Shown here: one piece after another, positions 53,600 to 63,926 of the stretch
How positions within the stretch are numbered: position 1 is the first letter of the stretch
How the letters are laid out: each line of letters starts with the position of its first letter
Position numbers and translations under genes: made by a program
Assembly (NCBI GenBank): GCA_913057685.1
Contig: CAJXOA010000004.1
Coordinates: 31,055 to 95,054 of the forward strand
Reading direction: 5' to 3'
DNA: 64,000 nt
DNA from: an uncultured Trueperaceae bacterium
GTDB lineage: Bacteria > Deinococcota > Deinococci > Deinococcales > Trueperaceae
Notes under the pieces: model-generated
The model's database searches: none
What the model saw: only the letters and a program-made list of their open reading frames with translations
Told to the model about the DNA's origin: nothing

Positions 53600-54432
53600 C
53601 CGAGGTCGGACCGGGTGGAGTCCGGATCGCGGAGCTCGCGACGGCGGAGGCGACGCACGCCGCGCAGGCGCTGCAACAGCGGGTGTGGGGCTTCGAACCG
53701 ATGGAGGTCGTCCCCCACCACGTGCTCCGGACCGCCCAGCGGCACGGGGGGCTGCTGCTCGGCGCGTGGCGGGGGACGCGGTTGGTGGGGCTGTCGTTCG
53801 CGTTCCTGGGGCGCGACGACGACGTGCCGGCGCTGTGTTCGCACCTGCTCGGCACCGACCCGGACGTGCGCGGCCTCGGGGTGGGCGTGGCGCTCAAGTG
53901 GGCGCAACGCGACGCGGCCCGGGCGCGCGGCATCGCGCGGGTCGTGTGGACGTTCGATCCGCTCGAGCACGGGAACGCCCGCCTGAACACGCACGTCCTC
54001 GGGGCGACGGCGAACCGGTACGTGGAGAACCTGTACGGCGACCTGCACGACGAACTGAACGCGGGGCTGCCCAGCGACCGGCTGGAGGTCGTGTGGGACC
54101 TCGACGCGCCCCGCGTCGCGGCGCGCGCCGCGGCGTACGCCGAGGGCCGGCGGCCGCCGCCGCCGGCGGCGCGCGGGCCGCGCCTCGATCCCGACGCGCC
54201 GTGGGGCGACGTCGCCGATCCGGGGGGCGCCCCGCGCGTGCGGGTCGCTGCGCCCCGCGACGTGCAGGCCCTCCGCGCGGCGAACCCGGAGGCGGCGGCG
54301 GCGTGGCGCGGGCACCTGCGCCGGGCGCTGCCGCCCCTGTTCGCGGCGGGGTACCTCTTGGACGGGGCGGGCCTCGCGCCGGAGGACGGCGCCGCGGAGC
54401 TGTGGTTGGCGCGCCCGGAGGCGTTCGCCTAG
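53596..54432 (+). CDS. COG3375-type predicted acetyltransferase
   Basis: 278 residues. The N-terminal GNAT part reads QQRVWGFEPMEVVPHHVLRTAQRHGGLLLGAW, LCSHLLGTDPDVRGLGVGVALKWAQRDAARARGI, VVWTFDPLEHGNARLNTHVLGATANRYVENLYGDL and NAGLPSDRLEVVWDLD, matching an uncharacterised conserved GNAT family. The remaining about 90 residues are an additional domain. Substrate unknown. Last gene of the sugar locus, GTG start coupled to the oxidoreductase. Confidence 0.85.
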   Translation: MTEVGPGGVRIAELATAEATHAAQALQQRVWGFEPMEVVPHHVLRTAQRHGGLLLGAWRGTRLVGLSFAFLGRDDDVPALCSHLLGTDPDVRGLGVGVALKWAQRDAARARGIARVVWTFDPLEHGNARLNTHVLGATANRYVENLYGDLHDELNAGLPSDRLEVVWDLDAPRVAARAAAYAEGRRPPPPAARGPRLDPDAPWGDVADPGGAPRVRVAAPRDVQALRAANPEAAAAWRGHLRRALPPLFAAGYLLDGAGLAPEDGAAELWLARPEAFA

Positions 54433-54446
54433 GGGCGTTCGCCCCT
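54431..54446 (+). terminator. Short hairpin after the acetyltransferase gene
   Basis: AGGGGC-GTTC-GCCCCT, 6-bp stem overlapping the TAG stop. Weak. Confidence 0.35.
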
Positions 54447-54472
54447 CCCGGTCGACCGACCCGCCGGCGACG

Positions 54473-54488
54473 ATGGGGCATGCCCCAT
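54473..54488. promoter_or_regulatory. 16-bp palindrome spanning the yjjI start codon
   Basis: ATGGGGCATGCCCCAT is a perfect inverted repeat; the yjjI ATG (54480) is at its centre. It is a candidate operator, and it also offers an out-of-frame ATG at 54473. No TAnnnT box with the usual spacing is seen here. Confidence 0.55.
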
Positions 54489-56132
54489 CCCGACGCCGTC
54501 GCCCCCCCGACCGCGGACGCCCCCACGCCCCCCACCGTCACGCCCCCCACCGTCACGCCCTCCACCGTCGACGGGCCGGAGGCCGACCTGCGCCCCGAGG
54601 CCCGCCGCGAGCTGGACGCGATCCTGTTGGACGGGACGTTGACGTACCGGCAGCGGGTGCAACGCCTCGCGGCGTTCGCGGAGAACCTGCGTCCCATGCC
54701 GCCGTTGCGCGCCGCCACCCGCGAGGCGCTGGACGCGCGGGTGATCTGCGACATGTACGAGGGGAACGCGCCGTACCGCCCGCGCTACCTGCTGCCCGAC
54801 TACGCCGCGGCCCTGGCGAACGGCTCGGCGTACCTGGAGTTGCCGCCGCCCCGCGACCTGGCGGAGGCGACCTGGTTCCTGGCCTCGATGTACGCGAACG
54901 TCCCCTCGATCACCGGCTACCCGGTGTACCTCGGGGACCTCGATGCGCTGCTCGCTCCGTACGCCGACGGCCTGAGCGAGGACGCGATCGTGGAGGCGCT
55001 CCGGCCGTTCTGGCGGGCGCTCGACCGGATGCTGCCCGATGCCTTCGTGCACGCGAACCTGGGGCCGGAGGACACGCCGATGCTGCGCGCAATCCTGCGG
55101 CTCGAGCGGGAGCTTCGGCAGGTCGTGCCGAACCTGAGCTTGAAGGTCGCGCCGGGCGTGACGCCCGACGACCTGCTGCGCGACGCGACCGAGACGGTGT
55201 TCGCCTGCGCGAAGCCGCACTTCGTCAACGACCCGATGATGCGCGCCGACCACGGCGAGGGGTACGCGGCGGTCAGTTGCTACAACAGCCTCAAGATCGG
55301 GGGAGGTGCGCACACGCTGGTGCGCATCAACCTCAAGGAGGTCGCGCTCCGGCACGAGGGCGACACCGAGGCGTTCTTCACGACGACGTTGCCGCACGAC
55401 GTCGAGGCGACCGCGGAGTTGATGGAGGCCCGCATCCGCCACCTGGTGGAGCGGTCGGGGTTCTTCGAGCACGACTGGTTGGTGCAGGAGGGCCTGGTGC
55501 AGCTCGATCGGTTCTCCGCGATGTTCGGCGTCTTCGGCCTGGCGGAGGCCGTGAACGTGCTGATGGAGCGGGCCGGCGCCTCCGGCCGCTACGGGCACGA
55601 CGCCGACGCGAACGCGCTCGGGCACCGCATCGTGCGAACGATCGCCGGGCTCGTCGCCGACCGCCCCCAACCGTACTGCGACGGGTTCGACGGCCGCGCG
55701 ATGATGCACGCGCAGTCGGGCATCGACCTCGACGTGGACGTCACGGCGGGGACGCGCATCCCGATCGGGGAGGAACCCGACCTGTACCGGCACCTCATGG
55801 CGGTCGCGCCGCACCACGCGGTGTTCGCGGCGGGCGTGAGCGACATCGTGCATTTCGACGACACGGCGCGCCGCAACCCCGACGCGGTGGTGGACGTCAT
55901 CAAGGGCGCGATGGCGACCGGCATGCGCGACGTCACGTTCAACCTCGATTCGAACGACTTCGTTCGCATCACCGGCTACCTCGTGAAGAAGAGCGACCTC
56001 GCGGCCATCGAGGCGGGCGCCCGCCACGGGAGCACCTACCTCGGGGCGGGCAACGAGGCGCAGGCGCACTGCACCCAGCGCGCCACGAAACGGGTGGTGG
56101 CCGCCGAACGCCAGGCGGGCGGTCGGGGGTGA
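54480..56132 (+). CDS. yjjI: YjjI-family glycyl radical enzyme
   Basis: 550 residues (E. coli YjjI is a little shorter; the extra part is a Thr/Pro-rich N-terminus with TPPTVTPPTVTPSTV). The glycyl-radical loop is FVRITGYLVKKS, with Gly499 as the radical site. A candidate thiyl residue is Cys267 in AAVSCYNSLKIGGGAH. Other conserved parts: VICDMYEGNAPYRPRYLLPDYAAAL, SITGYPVYLGDLD, VFACAKPHFVNDP, GFDGRAMMHAQSGIDLDVDV. The reaction of the family is not known to me. The activase gene yjjW follows after one base. Such enzymes need low oxygen or protection. Confidence 0.88.
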   Translation: MPHPDAVAPPTADAPTPPTVTPPTVTPSTVDGPEADLRPEARRELDAILLDGTLTYRQRVQRLAAFAENLRPMPPLRAATREALDARVICDMYEGNAPYRPRYLLPDYAAALANGSAYLELPPPRDLAEATWFLASMYANVPSITGYPVYLGDLDALLAPYADGLSEDAIVEALRPFWRALDRMLPDAFVHANLGPEDTPMLRAILRLERELRQVVPNLSLKVAPGVTPDDLLRDATETVFACAKPHFVNDPMMRADHGEGYAAVSCYNSLKIGGGAHTLVRINLKEVALRHEGDTEAFFTTTLPHDVEATAELMEARIRHLVERSGFFEHDWLVQEGLVQLDRFSAMFGVFGLAEAVNVLMERAGASGRYGHDADANALGHRIVRTIAGLVADRPQPYCDGFDGRAMMHAQSGIDLDVDVTAGTRIPIGEEPDLYRHLMAVAPHHAVFAAGVSDIVHFDDTARRNPDAVVDVIKGAMATGMRDVTFNLDSNDFVRITGYLVKKSDLAAIEAGARHGSTYLGAGNEAQAHCTQRATKRVVAAERQAGGRG

Positions 56133-56133
56133 G

Positions 56134-57060
56134 GTGACCCTTCCCCGCCCGCTCCCCGCGGACGCCGCGGCTCGCGCCGTGCGCCTCGCGCCGGACGGTG
56201 CGGACGCGGGGGGCGTGCGCGGCCTCGTCTCGGGCACGATCCCCTTCAGTGCGGTCGATGGGCCCGGGAACCGCTTCGCGGTGTTCCTGCAGGGCTGCAA
56301 CATGGACTGTCCGGCGTGCCACAACCCCCACACGATTCGCGTGTGCGACGACTGCGGTGCCTGCGTCGACGGCTGCCCGACCGCGGCGCTCGAGGTGGTG
56401 GGGGGCGCCGTCCGGTGGCGTCCGGACGCCTGCATCGGCTGCGACGCCTGCATCGCGGCCTGCCCCGACGCGAGTTCCCCCAAGGCCCGGTCGGTGACGC
56501 CCGACGCCCTCGTCGCCGAGGTTCGCCCGGTCGCACCGTTCCTGTCGGGCGTCACGGTGTCGGGCGGCGAAGCGACGCAGCAGGCGACGTTCGTCCGGGC
56601 GTTCTTCGCCGCCCTCGCTGCGGACCCGACCACCGCCCGCCTGACGCGCTTCGTCGACGGCAACGGCCTGACGCCACCCGCCGTCTGGGACGCGCTCGAA
56701 CCGGTCATGGACGGCGCGATGATCGACCTCAAGGCGTTCGACGACGACGCCCACCGGGCGTTGACCGGGACCCCCGTCGCGCCGGTGAAAGCGTCGATCG
56801 ATCGGCTGGCGGCGCGCGGCCTCCTGCACGAGGTCCGCCTCCTGATCGTGCCCGGTCGCAACGACGCGCCGGACGCCCTCCACCGGGCGGCCACCTGGTT
56901 GGCCGGCGTCGCGCCCGACGTGCACGTCCGCGTGACGGGGTTCCGCCGTCACGGCGTCCGGCCCGGTGCGTCCGGGTGGCGCGAACCGACCGCGCGCGAG
57001 ATTCGGGGGTACGGGGACGCCGTCCGCGCGGCGGGCCTCGCGAACGTCACCGTCGTCTGA
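56134..57060 (+). CDS. yjjW: YjjW-family glycyl radical enzyme activase (radical SAM)
   Basis: 308 residues. The radical-SAM cluster motif is FLQGCNMDCPACHNPHT (CxxxCxxC). Two ferredoxin-like 4Fe-4S sites follow, CDDCGACVDGCP and CIGCDACIAACP, as in activases of the PflA-extended class. GVTVSGGEATQQATF (GGE motif) and AMIDLKAFDDDAHRALTG complete the fold. It should abstract H from Gly499 of the neighbouring YjjI. GTG start at 56134 with GGGGGTGAGG upstream; one base after the yjjI stop. Confidence 0.92.
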   Translation: MTLPRPLPADAAARAVRLAPDGADAGGVRGLVSGTIPFSAVDGPGNRFAVFLQGCNMDCPACHNPHTIRVCDDCGACVDGCPTAALEVVGGAVRWRPDACIGCDACIAACPDASSPKARSVTPDALVAEVRPVAPFLSGVTVSGGEATQQATFVRAFFAALAADPTTARLTRFVDGNGLTPPAVWDALEPVMDGAMIDLKAFDDDAHRALTGTPVAPVKASIDRLAARGLLHEVRLLIVPGRNDAPDALHRAATWLAGVAPDVHVRVTGFRRHGVRPGASGWREPTAREIRGYGDAVRAAGLANVTVV

Positions 57061-57081
57061 GCGGTGACGGGCACGGTCGCG

Positions 57082-57126
57082 TCGAGCACGGTCCCATCGA
57101 GCACGGTCCCTTCGAGCACGGTCCCG
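57082..57126. repeat. Three 15-bp tandem repeats after yjjW
   Basis: TCGAGCACGGTCCC followed by A, T or G, three times in direct succession (57082, 57097, 57112), in non-coding DNA just past the yjjW stop. A degenerate copy precedes them. Confidence 0.9.
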
Positions 57127-57149
57127 CCACGGGGCGTGCCCGAACGTCG

Positions 57150-57175
57150 GCGGCGGGGGCCTACGCCCCCGCCGC
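57150..57175. terminator. Convergent terminator between yjjW and nrdJ
   Basis: 11-bp perfect stem (57150-57160 with 57165-57175) with a CTAC loop; no U-tract in either direction. Confidence 0.6.
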
Positions 57176-57203
57176 ACGGACTCGGGTCAGGGTCGGTCGG
57201 GCG

Positions 57204-59903
<2,700 letters not shown>

Positions 59904-60083
59904 GGGATTCCTCCGTTCCTGGCGCGGCGCGTCGGCCGGCCGGGGGCGTGGGGTCCGCGCAGCCGATGGGGCGGGCGGACGGCGGGGTGAAGGTGCGGTC
60001 GCGGCGGGACCCGGCGACCGAGTGCGTCTGCCCCGTAATGTAGCAGAGCGCCCCGACCGGGGGGCGCGAATTCCTCCACATTT

Positions 60084-60103
60084 GCCTACTACATCTTGTA
60101 GGC
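60084..60103. promoter_or_regulatory. NrdR-box-like palindrome upstream of nrdJ
   Basis: GCCTACTACATCTTGTAGGC has 6-bp arms (GCCTAC/GTAGGC) and an inner CTACATCTTGTAG palindrome. The core CTACATCTTG fits the NrdR box frame CwAyATnTwG. A weaker similar core, CTACATTACG on the minus strand (60043-60034), lies 55 bp closer to the gene. NrdR is the usual repressor of ribonucleotide reductase genes. Confidence 0.65.
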
Positions 60104-60230
60104 CCGCCGCACGCCGTCACCACCGCTGGCGTACGCGTCCTGGACGGGCGGGAGCCGGCCGGCCCCCGACGCACCGCGCCGGACCCCGTGCTAGGTTCCC
60201 GGTGGGCACCCCACGTGGAGAGGGTCCCGG

Positions 60231-60254
60231 GGCCCGCCGGCGCACCGGCGGGCC
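60231..60254 (+). terminator. Hairpin with T-rich tail, + strand orientation
   Basis: 10-bp perfect stem (60231-60240 with 60245-60254), CGCA loop. On the + strand GCTTTCGTT follows, a terminator-like tail. On the minus strand it lies 26 bp past purH and may also end that transcript. No + strand gene is recognised upstream. Confidence 0.5.
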
Positions 60255-60279
60255 GCTTTCGTTGGGGGGCCCGGCGTCG

Positions 60280-61884
60280 TCAGTGCCGGAAGTGCCGGAC
60301 GCCCGTCAGGATCATCGCCACGCCGTGCGCGTCCGCCGCCGCGACGACCGCGTCGTCGTTCACCGAGCCGCCCGGCTGCACCACCGCCGTCGCGCCCGAC
60401 GCCAACGCCGCCTCGAGCCCGTCGGGGAACGGGAAGAAGGCGTCGGAGGCGACGACCCCGCCCGCCGCCCGACCGTCCGCCTTCGCCACCGCCAAGCGGG
60501 CGGCGTCGACGCGGTTCTGCTGCCCCGCCCCGATCCCCCACGCCACCCCGTCCTTCGCGAGGACGATGGCGTTCGAACCGGTCGCCGCCACCACCCGCCA
60601 GGCGAAACGCAGATCGCGCACCTCCCCCTCGCTGGGCGCGCGCACCGTCGCGACCCGCCCGGCGAGCGGGTCCTCGTCGACGCGGTCGGGGGTCTGCACC
60701 AGCAGGCCGCCGTCGAGGGACCGCACCTCGAGCGGCCGGGGGCCGGGGGGCGGCACCTCGAGGACCCGCATCGCCTTGCGTTTCGACGCCAGCACCTCGA
60801 GGGCGTCCGCGTCGTACCCCGGCGCCACCAGCACGTCCGCCTTCGGGGCGGCCTGGATGCGTTCCGCGGTCGCGCGATCGACCGGACGGTTCAGCGCCAC
60901 CACCCCCCCGAAGGCGGACACGGGGTCCGCCTCGAGGGCGGCGGCGTAGGCCGACGCGACGTCGCCCGCGACCGCCACGCCGCACGGGTCGGCGTGCTTC
61001 ACGACGACCGCCGCGGGGCGGTCGAAGGCGTGCGCCAACCGCCAGGCGGCCTCCCCGTCGAAGAGGTTCAGGTACGACGGCGCGCGCCCCTTGTGGCGGA
61101 CGGCTGCGTCCCACGCGCCGGACGCGCCGATCGTCCGGTAGCGGGCCGCCACCTGGTGGGGGTTCTCCCCGTAGCGCAGGACCTCCGCGCGCTCGAGCGC
61201 CAGGTGCAGGGTCGGGGGCAACGCCGCCTCCGCCCCGCCCCCGTCGCCCGCCGCGGCGGACGCCGCACCGGCCTGCGCGTCGGCCGGCGCGTCGGCCGGC
61301 GCGCCGCTCGCCTCGCCGGCGTCGAACCACGCCACGATCGCCGCGTCGTACGCCGCGGTGTGCGCGAACGCCGCGCGGGCCAACCGCCGCCGCATCGCCG
61401 CGCTCGGTCCGCCCTCCGCGATCGCGGCGAGCACGCCGTCGTACGCGTCCGGATCGACGACGACCGTGACGCGCTCGTGGGTCTTCGCCGCCGCCCGCAG
61501 GAGCGCCGGCCCGCCGATGTCGACGAACTCGAGGACCTCCGCCTCGGTCGCGGCCTCGTCCGCCGCCGCCTCCCGGAACGGGTACAGGTTCACCACCACC
61601 AGGTCGAACGGTTCGATGCCGTGCGGCGCGAGCGCGTCCGCGGCGACGTCGGCGGACCGCGCCAACACCCCGCCGTGGATGCGGGGGTGCAGCGTCTTCA
61701 CGCGACCGTCCAGGATCTCGGGGTGGCCGGTGACGTCCGCGACGTCGCGGACCGTCACCCCCTCGGCCCGCAGGGTGCGGGCCGTCCCCCCGCTCGAGAC
61801 GATCTCCACGCCGGCCTCGGCGAGGGCGCGCGCGAACGGCACGAGGCCGCGCTTGTCGGAGACGCTGATCAACGCTCGCTTCAT
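60280..61884 (-). CDS. purH: Bifunctional AICAR formyltransferase/IMP cyclohydrolase
   Basis: 534 residues; last two steps to IMP. The N-terminal cyclohydrolase has ALISVSDKRGLVPFARAL, EIVSSGGTARTLRAEG, HPEILDGRVKTLHPRIHGG and VNLYPF. The transformylase has LRYGENPHQVAARY, VVVKHADPCGVAVA, DPVSAFGGVVALN, and AGQQNRVDAARLAVAKA, with SDAFFPFPDGLEAALASGATAVVQPGGS. An Ala/Asp-rich insertion of about 30 residues sits between the domains. ATG 61884 lies 6 nt after TAGCCT. Confidence 0.97.
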   Translation of the reverse strand: MKRALISVSDKRGLVPFARALAEAGVEIVSSGGTARTLRAEGVTVRDVADVTGHPEILDGRVKTLHPRIHGGVLARSADVAADALAPHGIEPFDLVVVNLYPFREAAADEAATEAEVLEFVDIGGPALLRAAAKTHERVTVVVDPDAYDGVLAAIAEGGPSAAMRRRLARAAFAHTAAYDAAIVAWFDAGEASGAPADAPADAQAGAASAAAGDGGGAEAALPPTLHLALERAEVLRYGENPHQVAARYRTIGASGAWDAAVRHKGRAPSYLNLFDGEAAWRLAHAFDRPAAVVVKHADPCGVAVAGDVASAYAAALEADPVSAFGGVVALNRPVDRATAERIQAAPKADVLVAPGYDADALEVLASKRKAMRVLEVPPPGPRPLEVRSLDGGLLVQTPDRVDEDPLAGRVATVRAPSEGEVRDLRFAWRVVAATGSNAIVLAKDGVAWGIGAGQQNRVDAARLAVAKADGRAAGGVVASDAFFPFPDGLEAALASGATAVVQPGGSVNDDAVVAAADAHGVAMILTGVRHFRH

Positions 61885-61890
61885 GCCGGG

Positions 61891-61896
61891 AGGCTA
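61891..61896 (-). promoter_or_regulatory. -10 box of leaderless purH
   Basis: TAGCCT on the minus strand, 6 nt before ATG 61884. Confidence 0.6.
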
Positions 61897-61929
61897 CCCC
61901 ACCCCACGCCGGGCCCCGTGACGTACGAC

Positions 61930-61959
61930 GGCGGGCGCGACCCGAGGGTCGCGCCCGCC
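61930..61959 (-). terminator. Hairpin after the PpiD/SurA-like gene
   Basis: 13-bp perfect stem (61930-61942 with 61947-61959), CGAG loop, extended by partial outer pairing (GTACG/CGTAC). No U-tract. Confidence 0.65.
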
Positions 61960-61982
61960 ACGCCGCCGTACGGGTGCGGACG

Positions 61983-63878
61983 TCAGTCGGTCGTCGGCGC
62001 GTCCGGGTCGGCGTCCTCGAGCAGGTCGGTCGGGCTCGGCAGCGCCTCGCCCTCCACCACGGAGGGGGTCGGCGTGCCGGTATCGACGAGGACCTCGACG
62101 TCGATCGTCTCGCGCAGCTCGTCGAGCCACGCCCGCTGCAACGCCTGGCGTTCCTCGGCCAGGACGCGCGCTTCGGCGTCGGCACGGACCTCGTCGAGGG
62201 GACGCACGCGCTCCTCGACGCGCTCGGCGACGAGGACGACGTACGTCTCCGCCGGCGCGTCGGTCGGGGAGGCGTCGGACGGCGAAGCGTCGGACGGCGA
62301 CGGGAACTCGGTCGGGGCGAGGACCAGCACGTCGGACACCTCGCGCGGGTCGTTCGCCAACGGCGCGTACGCGTCGGTGTCGAACAGCGACACGTCGAGC
62401 GCCGTCTCGAGCGTCCCTCGCTGCACGACCCCGACGTCCTCGTACGTCCCGTTCGCCGCCTCCGCGGCGGCCTCGACGTCGTCCCCCTCGAGCAGCGCCT
62501 CGCGGAACGCCCGCGCGTCCGCCTCGCTCGCGAAGTCGACCCGTTCGACGTCGGCGCTGGCCGGCACCGTGTAGCGGTCGAGGTTGTCCTCGTAGTACGC
62601 GCGGACCTCCTCGTCGTCCGCCTCCGCGTCGCGCGAGACGTAGTCGAGCGCCGCCTGCGCGATCTGGTCGCGGGAGCCGACGAACGTCGGCTCGAGATCC
62701 TCGGCGCCCTGGACGGCGAGGGCGCCGTCGACGAGCTGCTCGAGGATGGTGGGGCGGAAGAAGTCGAAGATCAGCGTGGCGGTCTGCGGCCCGAGCGACT
62801 GGCGGATCTGCGGGTTGGTGTACGTCGCGCGCACCAGGTCGGACGTGCGGATCTCGCGGTCACCGACGCGCGCGGCGACGGGATCGTCGACCGGCAGGTC
62901 GCTCCCCTCGGCCGCCTCGACCTCCGCCTCGGCGACGAGGCGCTCGATCTCCGCTTCGATCACCGCGTTGCGCTTCGCCGCGAGGGCGTCCGCCTCCACC
63001 TGGTCGCGGACCTCCTCGAGCGGCCGCGTTTCCGCCGGCACGAGCGACTCGACGTCGACGAGGTACACCCCGCCGGCCGCCTGGATCGGCGGGGTGACGC
63101 CCGGCGTGGTGCGCGCGAAGACGGCGCTGGCCACCTCGGTCGGGAACGCCGGACGACCGACCGGCTGCGGCGTCTCGCCACCGACGGCGCCGCCCTGCTC
63201 GGCGCGCTCGAGCGACACCTCGCGGGCGACGTCGGCGAACGCTTCGCCCGCCTGCACCCGCGCGCGGGCGGCTTCGGCGGCCTCGACGTCCTCGACGACG
63301 ATCTGGCGGGCGACGACCTGCGGTTCGGTCTGGTAGTTCTGCGGGTTCGCCTCGTAGAACGCTTCGATCTCGACGTCGTCGACGGTGACGTCCGCGACGA
63401 GCTCCTCGCGGTACGCCGCGATCTGCAGCTGCTCGCGGACGTAGTCGCGGAACGTCGCGTCGGTGTACCCCGCCCCCCCGATCAGGCGCAGGTACGCCTG
63501 GTCGTTGGCGCCTCCGTCGACGCCGTTGCGTTCGCGGAAGGCGTTCACTTCGGCGCGCACCTGCCCCGCCCCGACCCGCTGCGAGGCGGCCGCCTGGCGC
63601 AGCACCTCCTGCTCGATGACGGTGGCGACGAGCAGGCGCTCGAGGTCGGTCGCGACCGGCCCTTCGCGCACGGCGTCGAACACGGCGGAGGAGGACCGCA
63701 CTTGCGCGACCTCGAGTTCCGTGACGGTCTCGCCGTCGACGACGAGGGCGGGCACGCTGGTGTCGGTCTGCCCCCCGATCGCGCCGAGGGTGGGGGTGAA
63801 GGTGATGACCATCCCGACCAGAAGGCCGATCGAGACGATCCACAAGATGATCGTGTTGGTGCGGCGGCTCAGCCTCAT
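61983..63878 (-). CDS. PpiD/SurA-like membrane-anchored peptidyl-prolyl isomerase
   Basis: 631 residues with one N-terminal membrane helix (NTIILWIVSIGLLVGMVITFTP). A SurA_N-like region (VTELEVAQVRSSSAVFDAV ... EVNAFRERNG) precedes a parvulin-like domain (QVVARQIVVEDVEAAEAARARVQAGEAFADVAREVS, GRPAFPTEVASAVF, GGVYLVDVESLVPAE). A second, more diverged copy (DLVRATYTNPQIRQ, ADVERVDFASEADARAFREALLEGDD) follows, with an acidic end. It should assist folding of exported proteins outside the inner membrane. Isomerase activity is unproven. Confidence 0.82.
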   Translation of the reverse strand: MRLSRRTNTIILWIVSIGLLVGMVITFTPTLGAIGGQTDTSVPALVVDGETVTELEVAQVRSSSAVFDAVREGPVATDLERLLVATVIEQEVLRQAAASQRVGAGQVRAEVNAFRERNGVDGGANDQAYLRLIGGAGYTDATFRDYVREQLQIAAYREELVADVTVDDVEIEAFYEANPQNYQTEPQVVARQIVVEDVEAAEAARARVQAGEAFADVAREVSLERAEQGGAVGGETPQPVGRPAFPTEVASAVFARTTPGVTPPIQAAGGVYLVDVESLVPAETRPLEEVRDQVEADALAAKRNAVIEAEIERLVAEAEVEAAEGSDLPVDDPVAARVGDREIRTSDLVRATYTNPQIRQSLGPQTATLIFDFFRPTILEQLVDGALAVQGAEDLEPTFVGSRDQIAQAALDYVSRDAEADDEEVRAYYEDNLDRYTVPASADVERVDFASEADARAFREALLEGDDVEAAAEAANGTYEDVGVVQRGTLETALDVSLFDTDAYAPLANDPREVSDVLVLAPTEFPSPSDASPSDASPTDAPAETYVVLVAERVEERVRPLDEVRADAEARVLAEERQALQRAWLDELRETIDVEVLVDTGTPTPSVVEGEALPSPTDLLEDADPDAPTTD

Positions 63879-63882
63879 TACC

Positions 63883-63912
63883 TTGACGTCCTCCCGTTGC
63901 CGGTGCTACTTT
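63883..63912 (+). promoter_or_regulatory. Promoter of tRNA-Arg
   Basis: TTGACG (63883-63888), 18-bp spacer, TACTTT (63907-63912), 14 bp before the tRNA. The -35 lies 4 bp from the ATG of the divergent foldase gene. Confidence 0.75.
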
Positions 63913-63926
63913 TTCGTTTCGGTCGC

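Larger units (their letters stand above)
59904..60279. promoter_or_regulatory. nrdJ upstream region (376 bp without a gene)
   Basis: Contains the nrdJ ribosome-binding site, a GC-rich leader, a TACATT box on the minus strand (60042-60037), a GCGCCCC/GGGGCGC hairpin (about 60048-60067), the NrdR-like box (60084-60103) and a hairpin just past purH. I looked for a cobalamin riboswitch and found no B12-box-like sequence. Confidence 0.5.

Noticed and set aside
54473..54475. ATG at 54473 as an alternative yjjI start
   Set aside because: It is out of frame with the YjjI protein; the ATG at 54480 is in frame.
59904..60080. Cobalamin riboswitch before nrdJ
   Set aside because: Expected from the enzyme's cofactor, but no B12-box-like sequence or recognisable core was found in the leader.
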